Origin: Paracoccaceae bacterium
GTDB taxonomy: Bacteria > Pseudomonadota > Alphaproteobacteria > Rhodobacterales > Rhodobacteraceae
Length of the DNA stretch: 64,000 nt
Direction of reading: 5' to 3'
Assembly (NCBI GenBank): GCA_022823605.1
Contig: JAJEHS010000006.1
Location: 186,001 to 250,000 of the forward strand
Shown here piece by piece: positions 8,591 through 18,027 of this stretch (positions are counted from its first letter, which is position 1; each line of letters begins with the position of its first letter). The notes beneath the pieces are model-generated. The model was not told where the DNA came from. It saw only the letters and a list, made by a program, of their open reading frames with translations, and searched no databases. Made by a program: the position numbers and the translations under genes.

Positions 8591-9346
8591 ATGGAAATAA
8601 ACGAAAAAATATCCCTTGTCACAGGGGGAGCTTCCGGCTTGGGCAAAGCTACCCTCATCTCACTTGCTGCAAAGGGAGCCAGAACCATTTTGGCTGATTT
8701 ACCCTCGGAAAAGTCAAAAATGGTGGCTGAAGAAATCGGGGCCTTTTTTATCCCGATGGATGTTACATCAACTGAAGAAGTCGAGGAGGGGTTGAAGAAC
8801 ATCAAGCAAAAAGTCGGGAATATCGATATCTGTGTAAATTGTGCTGGTATTGCTCCAGCCGCGATGACCCTGGGAAAAAACGGCCCTCATGATTTTGATG
8901 TTTATAGCAAAACGATTGGGGTTAACCTTACCGGAATGTTCAATGTGGTGCGACTGACCTCAGCTTACATGGCTTCCAACAAACCAAATAACGATGGGGA
9001 ACGTGGTGTCATTATCAATACCTCTTCGATTGCTTCCACCGATGGTCAAAGGGGACAGGTCGCCTATGCATCATCCAAAGCTGGAGTGGCTGGCATGACA
9101 CTTCCCTTGGCAAGGGATTTAGGCAGGTTCGGAATAAGGGTTGTCGCGATTTGTCCTGGTATTTTCGATACTCCAATGCTCAAGACAGTGAAGGAGGATG
9201 TAAGGGATCAACTTGCCGAGAGTGTCGTCTTCCCCAAGCGCTTGGGTCAGCCGAAGGAATTCGCCCAGCTTGTTAACTTCCTGATTGAATGTCCCTATAT
9301 CAATGGGGAGAACATCCGACTGGATGGTGGCTTGCGAATGGTTTGA
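8591..9346 (+). CDS. short-chain dehydrogenase, HSD10 / 3-hydroxyacyl-CoA dehydrogenase type 2-like
   Basis: A 251-residue classical SDR. It has the NAD-binding 'TGGASGLGKAT', 'NCAGIAPA' and the active-site Ser-Tyr-Lys set ('NTSSIAS', 'YASSKAGV'). The C-terminal 'PKRLGQPKEFAQLV' and 'NGENIRLDGGLRM' resemble the 17beta-HSD10 / 2-methyl-3-hydroxybutyryl-CoA dehydrogenase group of branched-chain (isoleucine) degradation. That role fits the valine genes before it. ATG 8591 is chosen over GTG 8585 because CGGAG lies about 6 bases before it, the same layout as mmsA. SDR substrates are hard to call, so the acyl-CoA assignment is moderate. Confidence 0.82.
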   Translation: MEINEKISLVTGGASGLGKATLISLAAKGARTILADLPSEKSKMVAEEIGAFFIPMDVTSTEEVEEGLKNIKQKVGNIDICVNCAGIAPAAMTLGKNGPHDFDVYSKTIGVNLTGMFNVVRLTSAYMASNKPNNDGERGVIINTSSIASTDGQRGQVAYASSKAGVAGMTLPLARDLGRFGIRVVAICPGIFDTPMLKTVKEDVRDQLAESVVFPKRLGQPKEFAQLVNFLIECPYINGENIRLDGGLRMV

Positions 9347-9407
9347 CACGGCTGCATTTTCACATCAATTGTGCTGAAGGACTTAAGGGACAGACAAACA
9401 TAGGATC

Positions 9408-11210
9408 ATGAAGTTGAATACGAAACTCGCTCAAATCACTGAGGAAATTACCAACCGAAGCAATGAATTGCGAAGTGCCTATCTAGCCAAGATAGATGTT
9501 ATGGTCAACAAAGAACCAAACAGGGCACATTTGTCCTGTGGAAATCAGGCCCATGCCTATGCTGCTATGGGTTTAGAAAAAACCGTATTGGCCGAAGGAA
9601 GATCCCCCAACCTTGGCATAATCACCGCTTACAATGATATGCTATCTGCTCATCAGCCCTTTGCGGAATTCCCTGACCTAATAAAGCAGGCAGCCCTAAA
9701 GGCTGGGGCAACGGCTCAGGTTGCAGGTGGCGTTCCAGCAATGTGTGATGGGGTAACTCAAGGTCAGCCTGGAATGGAGTTGTCCCTTTTTTCACGCGAT
9801 GTCATCGCCCTTTCAACGGCAGTGGCTCTGTCCCACGATACCTTCGATGCAGTAACCTATCTGGGAGTATGTGATAAGATTGTACCCGGTCTCGTTATGG
9901 CAGCAGCAACTTTTGGACATTTGCCGGGTATCTTTTTACCGGCCGGGCCCATGACATCTGGTTTGTCCAATGAAGAGAAGGCAATTACCCGACAAAAATA
10001 CTCCAAGGGTGAAATAACCAGGGAAGAGCTACTCAAATCGGAAATGCAGGCTTATCATGGTCCCGGAACCTGTACTTTCTACGGTACCGCCAATTCCAAC
10101 CAGATGTTGATGGAATTCATGGGGTTGCATTTGCCTGGATCCTCATTTGTCAATCCTGGAACCCCCTTGAGAAAAGCCTTGACCGAAGAAGGTACGAAAA
10201 GGGTCTTGTCCCTGACATCCCTTGGCAATGAATTTACCCCTGTCGGTCATATTCTCAATGAAAAGGCTTTTGTGAATGGTATCGTTGGTTTGATGGCAAC
10301 CGGAGGTTCAACCAATCTGGTCATTCACATGATTGCCATGGCGAAGGCAGCAGGAATTATACTGACCATTGAGGATTTCGACAGGATTTCAGCAATCGTT
10401 CCGCTTATGGCAAGGGTATATCCCAACGGTTTGGCTGATGTAAACCAATTCCACGCCGCTGGGGGCTTGAGTTATATCATCGGCAATCTTCTCGAAGATG
10501 GTTTGCTCCATGATGATGTCCGAACCGTGAATGGTAACAATCTCAGTAGTTATACTTCCGAACCAATTCTGAAGGACGGTGAAATCATGTGGAAACCTGG
10601 ATTGGACTCCTCACTCAATGAAAAAATCCTGACCTCATCTTGCAAACCCTTCAGCAAAACCGGAGGATTGAAATACCTCAAGGGTAACATCGGTGAAGGG
10701 ATTATGAAAATTTCTGCCGTAGATTCAAAGCATCACCTGATTGAAGCACCGGCCATGGTCTTTACTGATCAGGAAGATGTCAAGAAAGCCTTCAAGGAAA
10801 ATAAAATTGACAGCGACACGGTAATCGTTGTCAGACAGCAGGGACCAAAATCCAATGGCATGCCCGAACTTCATTCCCTTACCCCAATGCTATCCGTTCT
10901 GCTTGGACGCGGATTACAAATTGCCCTGCTGACGGATGGCAGAATGTCTGGGGCTTCCGGTAAGGTACCATCTGTCATTCATACTTCTCCCGAAGTGCTG
11001 GACAATGGTCCCATAGGGAAAATCAGGGATGGAGATATAGTTAGACTTGATGCAATATCCGGTTCCATGGATGTACTAACCGATGGCTTTAAAGACAGAC
11101 CGGACATTGAATATTCCGCACCTGGAAATGAAGGCTTGGGACGGGAATTGTTCAGGAGTTTTCGAGATAATGTAGGTTCGGCCTCAACCGGTGCATCATC
11201 AATCGTTTAG
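9408..11210 (+). CDS. edd: 6-phosphogluconate dehydratase
   Basis: A 600-residue IlvD/EDD-family iron-sulfur dehydratase making 2-keto-3-deoxy-6-phosphogluconate. Cluster cysteines are seen in '[10 protein letters not shown]', '[11 protein letters not shown]' and '[10 protein letters not shown]'. '[13 protein letters not shown]' and the C-terminal '[15 protein letters not shown]' are typical of EDD rather than dihydroxyacid dehydratase, and the length agrees. It is followed 9 bases later by eda, so the pair forms an Entner-Doudoroff operon. Glucose-6-phosphate dehydrogenase and lactonase are not in the window. Confidence 0.95.
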   Translation: MKLNTKLAQITEEITNRSNELRSAYLAKIDVMVNKEPNRAHLSCGNQAHAYAAMGLEKTVLAEGRSPNLGIITAYNDMLSAHQPFAEFPDLIKQAALKAGATAQVAGGVPAMCDGVTQGQPGMELSLFSRDVIALSTAVALSHDTFDAVTYLGVCDKIVPGLVMAAATFGHLPGIFLPAGPMTSGLSNEEKAITRQKYSKGEITREELLKSEMQAYHGPGTCTFYGTANSNQMLMEFMGLHLPGSSFVNPGTPLRKALTEEGTKRVLSLTSLGNEFTPVGHILNEKAFVNGIVGLMATGGSTNLVIHMIAMAKAAGIILTIEDFDRISAIVPLMARVYPNGLADVNQFHAAGGLSYIIGNLLEDGLLHDDVRTVNGNNLSSYTSEPILKDGEIMWKPGLDSSLNEKILTSSCKPFSKTGGLKYLKGNIGEGIMKISAVDSKHHLIEAPAMVFTDQEDVKKAFKENKIDSDTVIVVRQQGPKSNGMPELHSLTPMLSVLLGRGLQIALLTDGRMSGASGKVPSVIHTSPEVLDNGPIGKIRDGDIVRLDAISGSMDVLTDGFKDRPDIEYSAPGNEGLGRELFRSFRDNVGSASTGASSIV

Positions 11211-11219
11211 GTTTCAATA

Positions 11220-11882
11220 ATGTCATATTCCCATTCCATCAGTACACGCATGATCAACCTTGTGGACAAAGCAAGCATTATTCCGATAATCGAGATAGAG
11301 GACACAAGACATGCGGTTCCTCTGGCCGAAACCTTGATCAATGCGGGAATGTCGGTGATTGAAGTGGTATTGCGAACAGCCAATGCATTAGAGGCAATAA
11401 GAGAGATTGCACAAAACACGACCTGTACTGTTGGGGCTGGCAGCCTCGTCTCGGTTGATGATGTGATCAAGGCTAGAGAAGCAGGAGCAAGTTTCGGGGT
11501 TTCTCCCGGTTCCACCCCTGCTTTGGTGGATGCCTGCATGGACCTTGATTTTCCCTACCTTCCGGGAGGGGTAACGGCATCGGAAATGATGAATTTGGCT
11601 GAAAAGGGCATTACCATGCTCAAATTCTTTCCGGCCGAACCCTCGGGAGGCATTCCCTATCTCAAATCCATAATGGGACCCCTTCCCCACTTGAGATTTT
11701 GTCCAACGGGAGGTGTTAATGAATCAAATTTCATGGACTACCTCAGTTTGGAGAATGTAGCCTGTGTGGGAGGCTCCTGGATAGCCCCCACCAAGAGTAT
11801 CAACGATCAGGACTGGGAAACAATATCGTACAATGTCGAACGAAACCTGAGCATTCGTGACGGAGTTTTGAAAATCAACTAA
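11220..11882 (+). CDS. eda: KDPG aldolase (2-keto-3-deoxy-6-phosphogluconate aldolase)
   Basis: A 220-residue class I aldolase cleaving KDPG to pyruvate and glyceraldehyde-3-phosphate. 'IIPIIEIED' carries the general-base Glu, and 'ITMLKFFPAE' carries the Schiff-base Lys. 'SPGSTPALVDAC', 'PYLPGGVTASEM' and 'FCPTGGVNE' are family motifs. ATG 11220 gives a slightly long N-terminus; ATG 11250 is in frame and possible, and neither has a strong ribosome-binding site. It lies directly behind edd. Confidence 0.94.
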   Translation: MSYSHSISTRMINLVDKASIIPIIEIEDTRHAVPLAETLINAGMSVIEVVLRTANALEAIREIAQNTTCTVGAGSLVSVDDVIKAREAGASFGVSPGSTPALVDACMDLDFPYLPGGVTASEMMNLAEKGITMLKFFPAEPSGGIPYLKSIMGPLPHLRFCPTGGVNESNFMDYLSLENVACVGGSWIAPTKSINDQDWETISYNVERNLSIRDGVLKIN

Positions 11883-12220
11883 ACTCTGAAAACTAACTTT
11901 TTAATTTGAGTTGGATTTAAATCAATTTCTTAACCAGCATTACTGAAGGTTATCGGAAATTCATGCCGAGTTTAGGCATTTATCAAATAATTGTGATAGA
12001 ATTTACTTTTGGAGATTCATGACAGGTGATTATGCTATGAGGGTTCAATGGGTATGGGATACCCTTTGTGTATGATAAAATAGCTTTTTAAGTAAAGGAA
12101 TTGGTTTTTTCTTTCTTATAAACAACCAACGCGAACTTTTGTCATAACCTTGACTATCATCCGGAGGAATAAGGTTATCGCTAAATCAAGTCAAATTAAT
12201 TTCAAGCCAGACTGGACAAC
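11883..12220. other. 338-base gap before the RND genes, with inverted repeats and a tiny ORF
   Basis: No ordinary gene is seen. It holds an inverted repeat GGGTAT/ATACCC (12050-12064) inside a possible 18-codon frame (ATG 12019 to TGA 12075, GGAG at 12011-12014). A second inverted repeat, TAACCTT/AAGGTTA, lies at about 12145-12177, close to a GGAGG. These are suited to regulator binding or a leader structure for the efflux operon. No promoter hexamers are convincing. Confidence 0.35.
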
Positions 12221-13687
12221 ATGCGTTTTCTGAAGCGTAGTTTGTTGGGATTGTTTTTACTTGGCATGAGCCTTGGATTGCTCTTCATTGCCGGTGATAT
12301 GCTCTATTCGTCAATTCAGGAAAGAATGGCCAATGGACAACCGCAAAGGCCTCAAAGGGAAAGAGCTTACACCGCTACAGTTCTAGTAGCTGAAAGAACA
12401 AGTATTCAGCCGGTAATCAGTACTTTTGGCGAGATTGTCAGTACCCATACACTTGAAGTTCGCGCTCCCATTGGTGGTACAATCGTGGGATTGTCACCGA
12501 ATTTTGTCGAAGGGGGAAAGGTTGCAGAAGGGGAATTGATTCTGGAAATTGACCCTTCTGATGCAAAATCAGCCCTGGATTTGGCCATTGCCGACATGAA
12601 TGATGCCAAGGTGGGATTGGCCGATGCCGAAAGATTGCTTGATCTTGCGAGGGACGACCTTGTTGCCACTGAACTGCAGGTGAATTTGAGACAAAGGGCG
12701 TACGAAAGAAGTGTTACACTTCTGGAAAGAGGCGTGGGTACAAGTACCGACCTAGATAATGCTGAAATTGCGCTTTCTACAGCATTGCAAGCGGTATTGA
12801 CGAAAAAAAGGGCTCTGGCCCAGGCAGAAACCAGGCTAGAACAAGCAACAACAGCACTTGACCGGAGACAAATCAGTGTATCAGAAGCGGAGCGAAAATT
12901 ATCCCAAACCCGACTGTTTGCTGAATTTGATGGCATATTCACGAATGTTACAGCCATTGAAGGTGGATTAGTAACTCCCAACGAACGACTTGCCAGATTG
13001 ATTGATCCGGAAGCACTCGACGTTTCCTTCAGGGTATCAAGCCAACAGTATTCACACCTTTTGGATGACAATGGATCATTGGTTTCGGCTGTAGTGGAAA
13101 TTGATCTTTCACTTGGTAATAATAGCCTACCAACCACCGGAGTAATTACCCGGGAAAGCCCTGCAGTTGGCGAGGGACAGACGGGTAGATTGTTGATTGC
13201 ATATATCGAGGGCAATGAAACAAATGCCCTGAGACCGGGTGATTTCGTGACAGTTTCAATACGTGAACCTGAAATGCAAAATGTTTTTGTGGTACCGGCC
13301 ACGGCAGTTAATTCCGAGGGTGAAGTTCTTGTTGTCAATGACCAAAACCGACTTGAAGAGTTGGAGGTCAGGGTATTGCGCAAACAAGGAGATGACGTAA
13401 TTTTGGCAAGCCGTGGTCTTGATGGACGCACCATCATTGCAGAAAGGTCCCCGACATTGGGTGAGGGTATTAGAATAGAGGCAAGAATGGCTGCCCAAGA
13501 AGGTACCGAGCCTGCCTTTGAAGAGCCTCAAATGGTGGCCCTGTCTGATGAGGAAAGAAGCGAACTTAGACAAAGGGTTGAGGCCAATCAGTTTATACCT
13601 GCTGACGTCAAGCAAAGAATATTGAAACAACTTGAGGAAGATGAAATTCCAAAGGACATGCTCGACAGGTTAAGAGGGCGCGGCTAA
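12221..13687 (+). CDS. RND efflux periplasmic adaptor (membrane fusion protein)
   Basis: A 488-residue HlyD/AcrA-type adaptor. One N-terminal membrane anchor (about 8-28) is followed by a barrel-sandwich half ('EVRAPIGGTIVGLSPN'). A long alpha-helical hairpin spans about 115-230, then 'TRLFAEFDGIFTNV' and a beta-barrel with 'LRPGDFVTVSI'. It would bridge the inner-membrane pump encoded next to an outer-membrane channel. The last 60 or so residues form a charged, helix-like tail ('SDEERSELRQRVEANQF') not usual in AcrA. The pump gene begins one base after its stop. No TolC-type gene is in the window. Confidence 0.9.
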   Translation: MRFLKRSLLGLFLLGMSLGLLFIAGDMLYSSIQERMANGQPQRPQRERAYTATVLVAERTSIQPVISTFGEIVSTHTLEVRAPIGGTIVGLSPNFVEGGKVAEGELILEIDPSDAKSALDLAIADMNDAKVGLADAERLLDLARDDLVATELQVNLRQRAYERSVTLLERGVGTSTDLDNAEIALSTALQAVLTKKRALAQAETRLEQATTALDRRQISVSEAERKLSQTRLFAEFDGIFTNVTAIEGGLVTPNERLARLIDPEALDVSFRVSSQQYSHLLDDNGSLVSAVVEIDLSLGNNSLPTTGVITRESPAVGEGQTGRLLIAYIEGNETNALRPGDFVTVSIREPEMQNVFVVPATAVNSEGEVLVVNDQNRLEELEVRVLRKQGDDVILASRGLDGRTIIAERSPTLGEGIRIEARMAAQEGTEPAFEEPQMVALSDEERSELRQRVEANQFIPADVKQRILKQLEEDEIPKDMLDRLRGRG

Positions 13688-13688
13688 G

Positions 13689-16600
13689 ATGTTGGGTAAT
13701 ACTGACATGGGTCTGAAGGCATCAATACTGAAGTATTTTACACGTCATAAGACTGCAGCAAACCTTTTGCTGATAATCATGATATTCAGTGGAGTAGTGG
13801 CCTTCCCCCAGATGCGGGCACAATTTTTTCCTGATGTCGTTTTTGATAGTGTTTCCGTCTCTGTTCGATGGGATTCCGCAGGGGCCGAAGACATTGATGC
13901 CGCCATCGCCCAGCGACTAGTTCCAATATTGCAGGAAGTCGAGGGTATAACAGGTACCCTTGCCACCTCCAGGGAAGGTCAGACCAACATAGTACTTGAA
14001 TTCGAGCCTGATTGGGACATAGACCGGGCTGTTGATGATGTCGAAAGTGCCTTGGGAAACGCCAATGAATTGCCGGAGGATGCAGAAACCCCAACGGTAG
14101 TACGTAGAAGTTGGCGGGATCGGGTTACAGATGTCATCATTCACGGTCCCGTTTCCGTAGAATTTTTGAGCCGCCTGGCTGATGAATTTGTTTTCAAGCT
14201 TTTTGAAGAAGGTGTATCGCAAGCCTCCATCCGTGGTGTTGAGGCTCCACGGACTGTCGTAACCGTACCGGAAGTCGGACTTGTCAGACATAACATAACC
14301 CTTTCCGAAATAGCATCTGCGATTGGTGAGGAAGCCAATACCAATCCTACTGGCGAGGTAGGAGGAACAGCACGGGTTCGAACTGGAATAGAAAAGCGCA
14401 CCCCGGAAGAGATTTCCCAGATTTTTGTAAGGACATATCCTGACGGTTCTAAATTGCTTGTAGGTGATTTGGCAAGAATCACGATTGAAGGCATTGATCG
14501 CAAGCGAGCATATTTTGTTGGGGATGAACCAGCAATCTCCATCCGGGTAGAAAGGACGGGTGAGGGAGATTCCATCGAACTTCAGCGAAAGGTTGAAGCA
14601 ATAGCCGAGGAGATGCGTCCTACTCTTCCGCAGGATGTTGAGATTGACCTGATTAGAACAAGGGCTGAGGCAATCACCAATAGGCTGAATCTTCTTTATA
14701 AAAACGGCTTGTTGGGTCTGGCTCTCGTGGTTGGTGCTCTTTTTCTGTTTCTCAATGCACGTACTGCATTCTGGGTTGCTGCCGGTGTGCCCACAGCCAT
14801 GTTTGCTGCCATCGCACTTATGTATGTATTCGGCTTTACCCTTAACATGATATCAATGTTTGCCCTCATAATTACCCTTGGGTTGGTTGTTGATGATGCA
14901 ATTGTTGTCGGTGAACATGCCGATTTCAGGTACAGGAGACTTGGAGAATCACCACTTGCGGCGGCCGAAAATGCTGCAACTCTGATGGCTGCACCGATAT
15001 TTGCGGCTAGCTTAACCACCATTATAGCCTTTTTTGGAATTATCACCATCGGTGGCAGGTTTGGATCCCTGCTGATTGATTTGCCATTCACGGTAATCGT
15101 TGTATTGGCGGCATCCCTTTTGGAATGCTTCCTTATTCTCCCGCACCACATGAAGAATGCCCTGACTCATTCCCAAAAGAACAAATGGTATGACATCCCG
15201 AGCAGAATTGTTGACAAGGGCTTTCAGCAGTTTCAGAAGCATATTTTCAGACCATTCATCAAAGGAGTAATCATCGGCAGGCATGTTGTGATTGCAGCAG
15301 CTTTTGTGTTGTTGGCATGGCAGCTTACCCTGTTCATTGATGGCAAGGTAAACTGGCGCTTTTTCAATGCTCCCGAGTTGGGTTCCGTCAGTGGAAATTT
15401 TGCCATGGTTCCCGGTGCTGACAGATCAGACTCCCTTGACATGATGAAGGAATTGCAAAGGGCAGCAGAAGTTGTCGGACAGAAATTCGAGGAAGAACAT
15501 GGACAAAATCCCATCACTTTCACCATTGCCGAAGTAGGAGGTTCAACCGGACGTGGTCTGTTCAGCGCAGACAGCAAGGACAGCAACCTGCTTGGGTCCA
15601 TTGCTATCGAACTGATTGATGCCGACCTTCGTCCCTACTCGTCATTTGCTTTTGTTGCCGAACTTCAGGATGAAGTCAGGAAACACCCATTGCTTGAAAC
15701 ACTTTCATTCCGAGGAGGAAGACGAGGACCTGGTGGCGATGCCCTCGATGTCAAATTGTTTGGTAGCGATATATTTGTTCTGAAAGAGGCTGCAGAAAAA
15801 TTGAAAACGGAGGTCAGTTCATTTCCTGAGGTGTCAGCCGTGGAAGATGATTTGGCCTATGACAAAGAAGAACTGATACTAACGCTTACACCACAGGGTG
15901 AAGCACTTGGCTTTACCATTGATGGATTGGCAAGGGTTCTGCGGGATCGCTTGAGCGGTATTTCAGCCGCGACATTTCCGATTGGCAGCAGGTCTGGTGA
16001 GATTTTTGTCCAGTTGCCCGATGAGGAAATGACGGCTGATTTTCTGGAAGGTACCATGATCAGGTCACCAGACAATACTTATATCCTGTTGGCTGATATC
16101 GTCCAGATTTCCTCAAAGATTGGATTCTCGACCATTCGTCGTGTCAATGGTGTCCGAGTTGTGTCCGTAACAGGAGACATTTCGGAAGACGATCCAAACC
16201 AGGCAGCAGAAATTGTCAGAATTCTAAAAACTGACTTGTTACCCCAGTTGGAAAGGGAATTTGGGGTTTCGTACACACTGTCGGGGCTTGCCGAACAGGA
16301 ACAGGATTTCCTAAATGACGCCAGTCTTGGTTTTTCAATGGTCATGCTGGGAATTTTTATCTGTCTGGTGTGGGTATTGTCGAGCTGGACTAAACCGTTT
16401 GTGGTCTTGGTTACGATTCCCTTCGGGCTTATCGGGGCAATTTGGGGGCATTATCTCTGGAATATACCCCTGTCAATGTTTTCGGTCATTGGGCTTATTG
16501 GAATGAGCGGTATCATCATCAATGATTCCATTGTCCTGATTTCGACGATAAATATCTATTCTCGTACCCGTAACATGTTCGGTGCGATTGTTGATGCGAC

Positions 16601-17093
16601 CTGTGATCGTTTCCGGCCGGTCATGCTTACAACCCTGACGACAATACTTGGTTTGCTCCCCTTATTGTACGAAACATCACAACAGGCAAGCTTCCTCAAG
16701 CCAACTGTTATAACGCTCACCTACGGTTTGGGATTCGGCTTCTTTCTGGTTCTCCTCCTGATACCTTCCCTACTTTATGTTCACACTGATATCAGCCGAT
16801 TGTTTGTCGCCTTGAGGCGTAGTCTTTCCTCAGGCAATCGTAATCGCGGAATAAGAATTGGAATGGGGCTGACAGGTTTGGCAACCATATTGATTTTTTC
16901 ATCGACTGTTGGAATAACCATTATTACCGACAATTTTCCTTTATTGAGACTGTTTCCAGCCGATTGGGCAGAAAACATACCGATTCCTCCCGTATTCTTG
17001 GCCTATATTCTATTCACTATCGGGATAGCAGTTGTTTGCATGGTTTTCTATTTTCTAACCATGTTTTTGAAAAGAAAAGCACCTGGGGTTTAG
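13689..17093 (+). CDS. RND-family efflux pump, inner-membrane permease
   Basis: A 1134-residue RND transporter. It has the N-terminal helix ('AANLLLIIMIFSGVVAFPQMRAQ'), two large periplasmic loops and two six-helix blocks. 'LGLVVDDAIVVGEHAD' in the first half carries the Asp pair of the proton relay, and 'GMSGIIINDSIVLI' is the matching segment in the second half. At roughly 90-100 residues longer than AcrB/CzcA-type pumps, it carries extra C-terminal hydrophobic spans (from about 1050). ATG 13689 follows the adaptor stop by one base; ATG 13707 is an alternative. The substrate is unknown; the sequence lacks obvious heavy-metal signatures. Confidence 0.92.
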   Translation: MLGNTDMGLKASILKYFTRHKTAANLLLIIMIFSGVVAFPQMRAQFFPDVVFDSVSVSVRWDSAGAEDIDAAIAQRLVPILQEVEGITGTLATSREGQTNIVLEFEPDWDIDRAVDDVESALGNANELPEDAETPTVVRRSWRDRVTDVIIHGPVSVEFLSRLADEFVFKLFEEGVSQASIRGVEAPRTVVTVPEVGLVRHNITLSEIASAIGEEANTNPTGEVGGTARVRTGIEKRTPEEISQIFVRTYPDGSKLLVGDLARITIEGIDRKRAYFVGDEPAISIRVERTGEGDSIELQRKVEAIAEEMRPTLPQDVEIDLIRTRAEAITNRLNLLYKNGLLGLALVVGALFLFLNARTAFWVAAGVPTAMFAAIALMYVFGFTLNMISMFALIITLGLVVDDAIVVGEHADFRYRRLGESPLAAAENAATLMAAPIFAASLTTIIAFFGIITIGGRFGSLLIDLPFTVIVVLAASLLECFLILPHHMKNALTHSQKNKWYDIPSRIVDKGFQQFQKHIFRPFIKGVIIGRHVVIAAAFVLLAWQLTLFIDGKVNWRFFNAPELGSVSGNFAMVPGADRSDSLDMMKELQRAAEVVGQKFEEEHGQNPITFTIAEVGGSTGRGLFSADSKDSNLLGSIAIELIDADLRPYSSFAFVAELQDEVRKHPLLETLSFRGGRRGPGGDALDVKLFGSDIFVLKEAAEKLKTEVSSFPEVSAVEDDLAYDKEELILTLTPQGEALGFTIDGLARVLRDRLSGISAATFPIGSRSGEIFVQLPDEEMTADFLEGTMIRSPDNTYILLADIVQISSKIGFSTIRRVNGVRVVSVTGDISEDDPNQAAEIVRILKTDLLPQLEREFGVSYTLSGLAEQEQDFLNDASLGFSMVMLGIFICLVWVLSSWTKPFVVLVTIPFGLIGAIWGHYLWNIPLSMFSVIGLIGMSGIIINDSIVLISTINIYSRTRNMFGAIVDATCDRFRPVMLTTLTTILGLLPLLYETSQQASFLKPTVITLTYGLGFGFFLVLLLIPSLLYVHTDISRLFVALRRSLSSGNRNRGIRIGMGLTGLATILIFSSTVGITIITDNFPLLRLFPADWAENIPIPPVFLAYILFTIGIAVVCMVFYFLTMFLKRKAPGV

Positions 17094-17264
17094 AAAGCCC
17101 ATGTTTCTGTCTAAATAATAGTCAATAAGGGTATAATTTTTTTCAAAATACAGTTTAAATGACTTACAATATCATGAGTGGGGATGTGCCACCTGTTTAA
17201 GCCCCAGGTTATTGATTTCATTTCAATTTAATATATGATATTCCAGTAAAAACCGGATGAATTT

Positions 17265-17918
17265 ATGAGTAAACAAGTAACCACAGTTGGGTCCAGTACC
17301 TATCAGAAAATCAAGCATGATATTATTTTTGGCGTGCTAACCCCAGGATCAAAGTTGAAGTTGGATACCCTAAAAGATCAATACTTTGCCAGTCTTTCCA
17401 CCTTGCGTGAAACGTTGAACAGGCTTACCAGTGAGGGCTTTGTCGAATCCCCGGAACAGAGGGGATTTTTTGTAACCCCTTTTTCACGTGAAGACTTGAT
17501 TGAAGTCGCTGAACTGAGAGTATTGCTTGAATGTCATGCCCTGGAAAAGTCCATCGTGAACGGTGATACCAATTGGGAAGGTAACCTCGTCGCTGCGCAC
17601 CACAAACTTCACCTGATGGAAAAACGGATGCTGGCAGGTGATGATTCCGAAAGGGAACTTTGGAAAAGGTATGATTGGGAATTTCACCTAGCCTTGATTG
17701 AAGCCTGCAATTCCAAGAACCTTTTGTCCTTACACTCAATTTTGTATGACAAGTACCTGCGGTATCAGATGCTTATGCTTTCCTATCGGGGAGAATCCGC
17801 AGTTCAGGAACACCGGAACATTTTTGACGCGGCCCTTGCCCGAGATGAGATAGGCGCAAGGAATTATCTTGAAACCCACATTAGAAACGGCCTTGTACAT
17901 ACTTTGGAAGCCGTCTGA
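17265..17918 (+). CDS. GntR-family transcriptional regulator, FCD (FadR) subgroup
   Basis: A 217-residue protein with an N-terminal winged helix (about 10-75: 'TPGSKLKLDTLKDQY', 'STLRETLNRLTSEGFV', 'RGFFVTPFS') and a C-terminal all-helical FCD ligand domain. The Asp/His residues that bind metal in this domain are visible in 'DWEFHLALIEAC' and the 'EHRNIFDAAL'/'LETHIRNG' segments. FCD regulators sense carboxylic or sugar acids. It lies convergent to the catabolic island at 18028-32031 and may control it. That is inference; it could also act on the RND genes upstream. Confidence 0.88.
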   Translation: MSKQVTTVGSSTYQKIKHDIIFGVLTPGSKLKLDTLKDQYFASLSTLRETLNRLTSEGFVESPEQRGFFVTPFSREDLIEVAELRVLLECHALEKSIVNGDTNWEGNLVAAHHKLHLMEKRMLAGDDSERELWKRYDWEFHLALIEACNSKNLLSLHSILYDKYLRYQMLMLSYRGESAVQEHRNIFDAALARDEIGARNYLETHIRNGLVHTLEAV

Positions 17919-18027
17919 ATTAATCCAAATACTGGAAATTTAGCAGTAGGAATTACCTAGGAAAAAGGAGTGTCTTCCCTCGGGTTTTTGACTTGGCTTT
18001 ATATTTTTTTCCTATCTTCGCATGGAA

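Noticed and set aside
12406-13437. Long open frame (343 codons) on the minus strand across the efflux adaptor gene
   Set aside because: It is antisense to a well-supported HlyD-type gene, has Ser/Leu-rich low-complexity composition and no ribosome-binding site. It arises from codon bias of the real gene.
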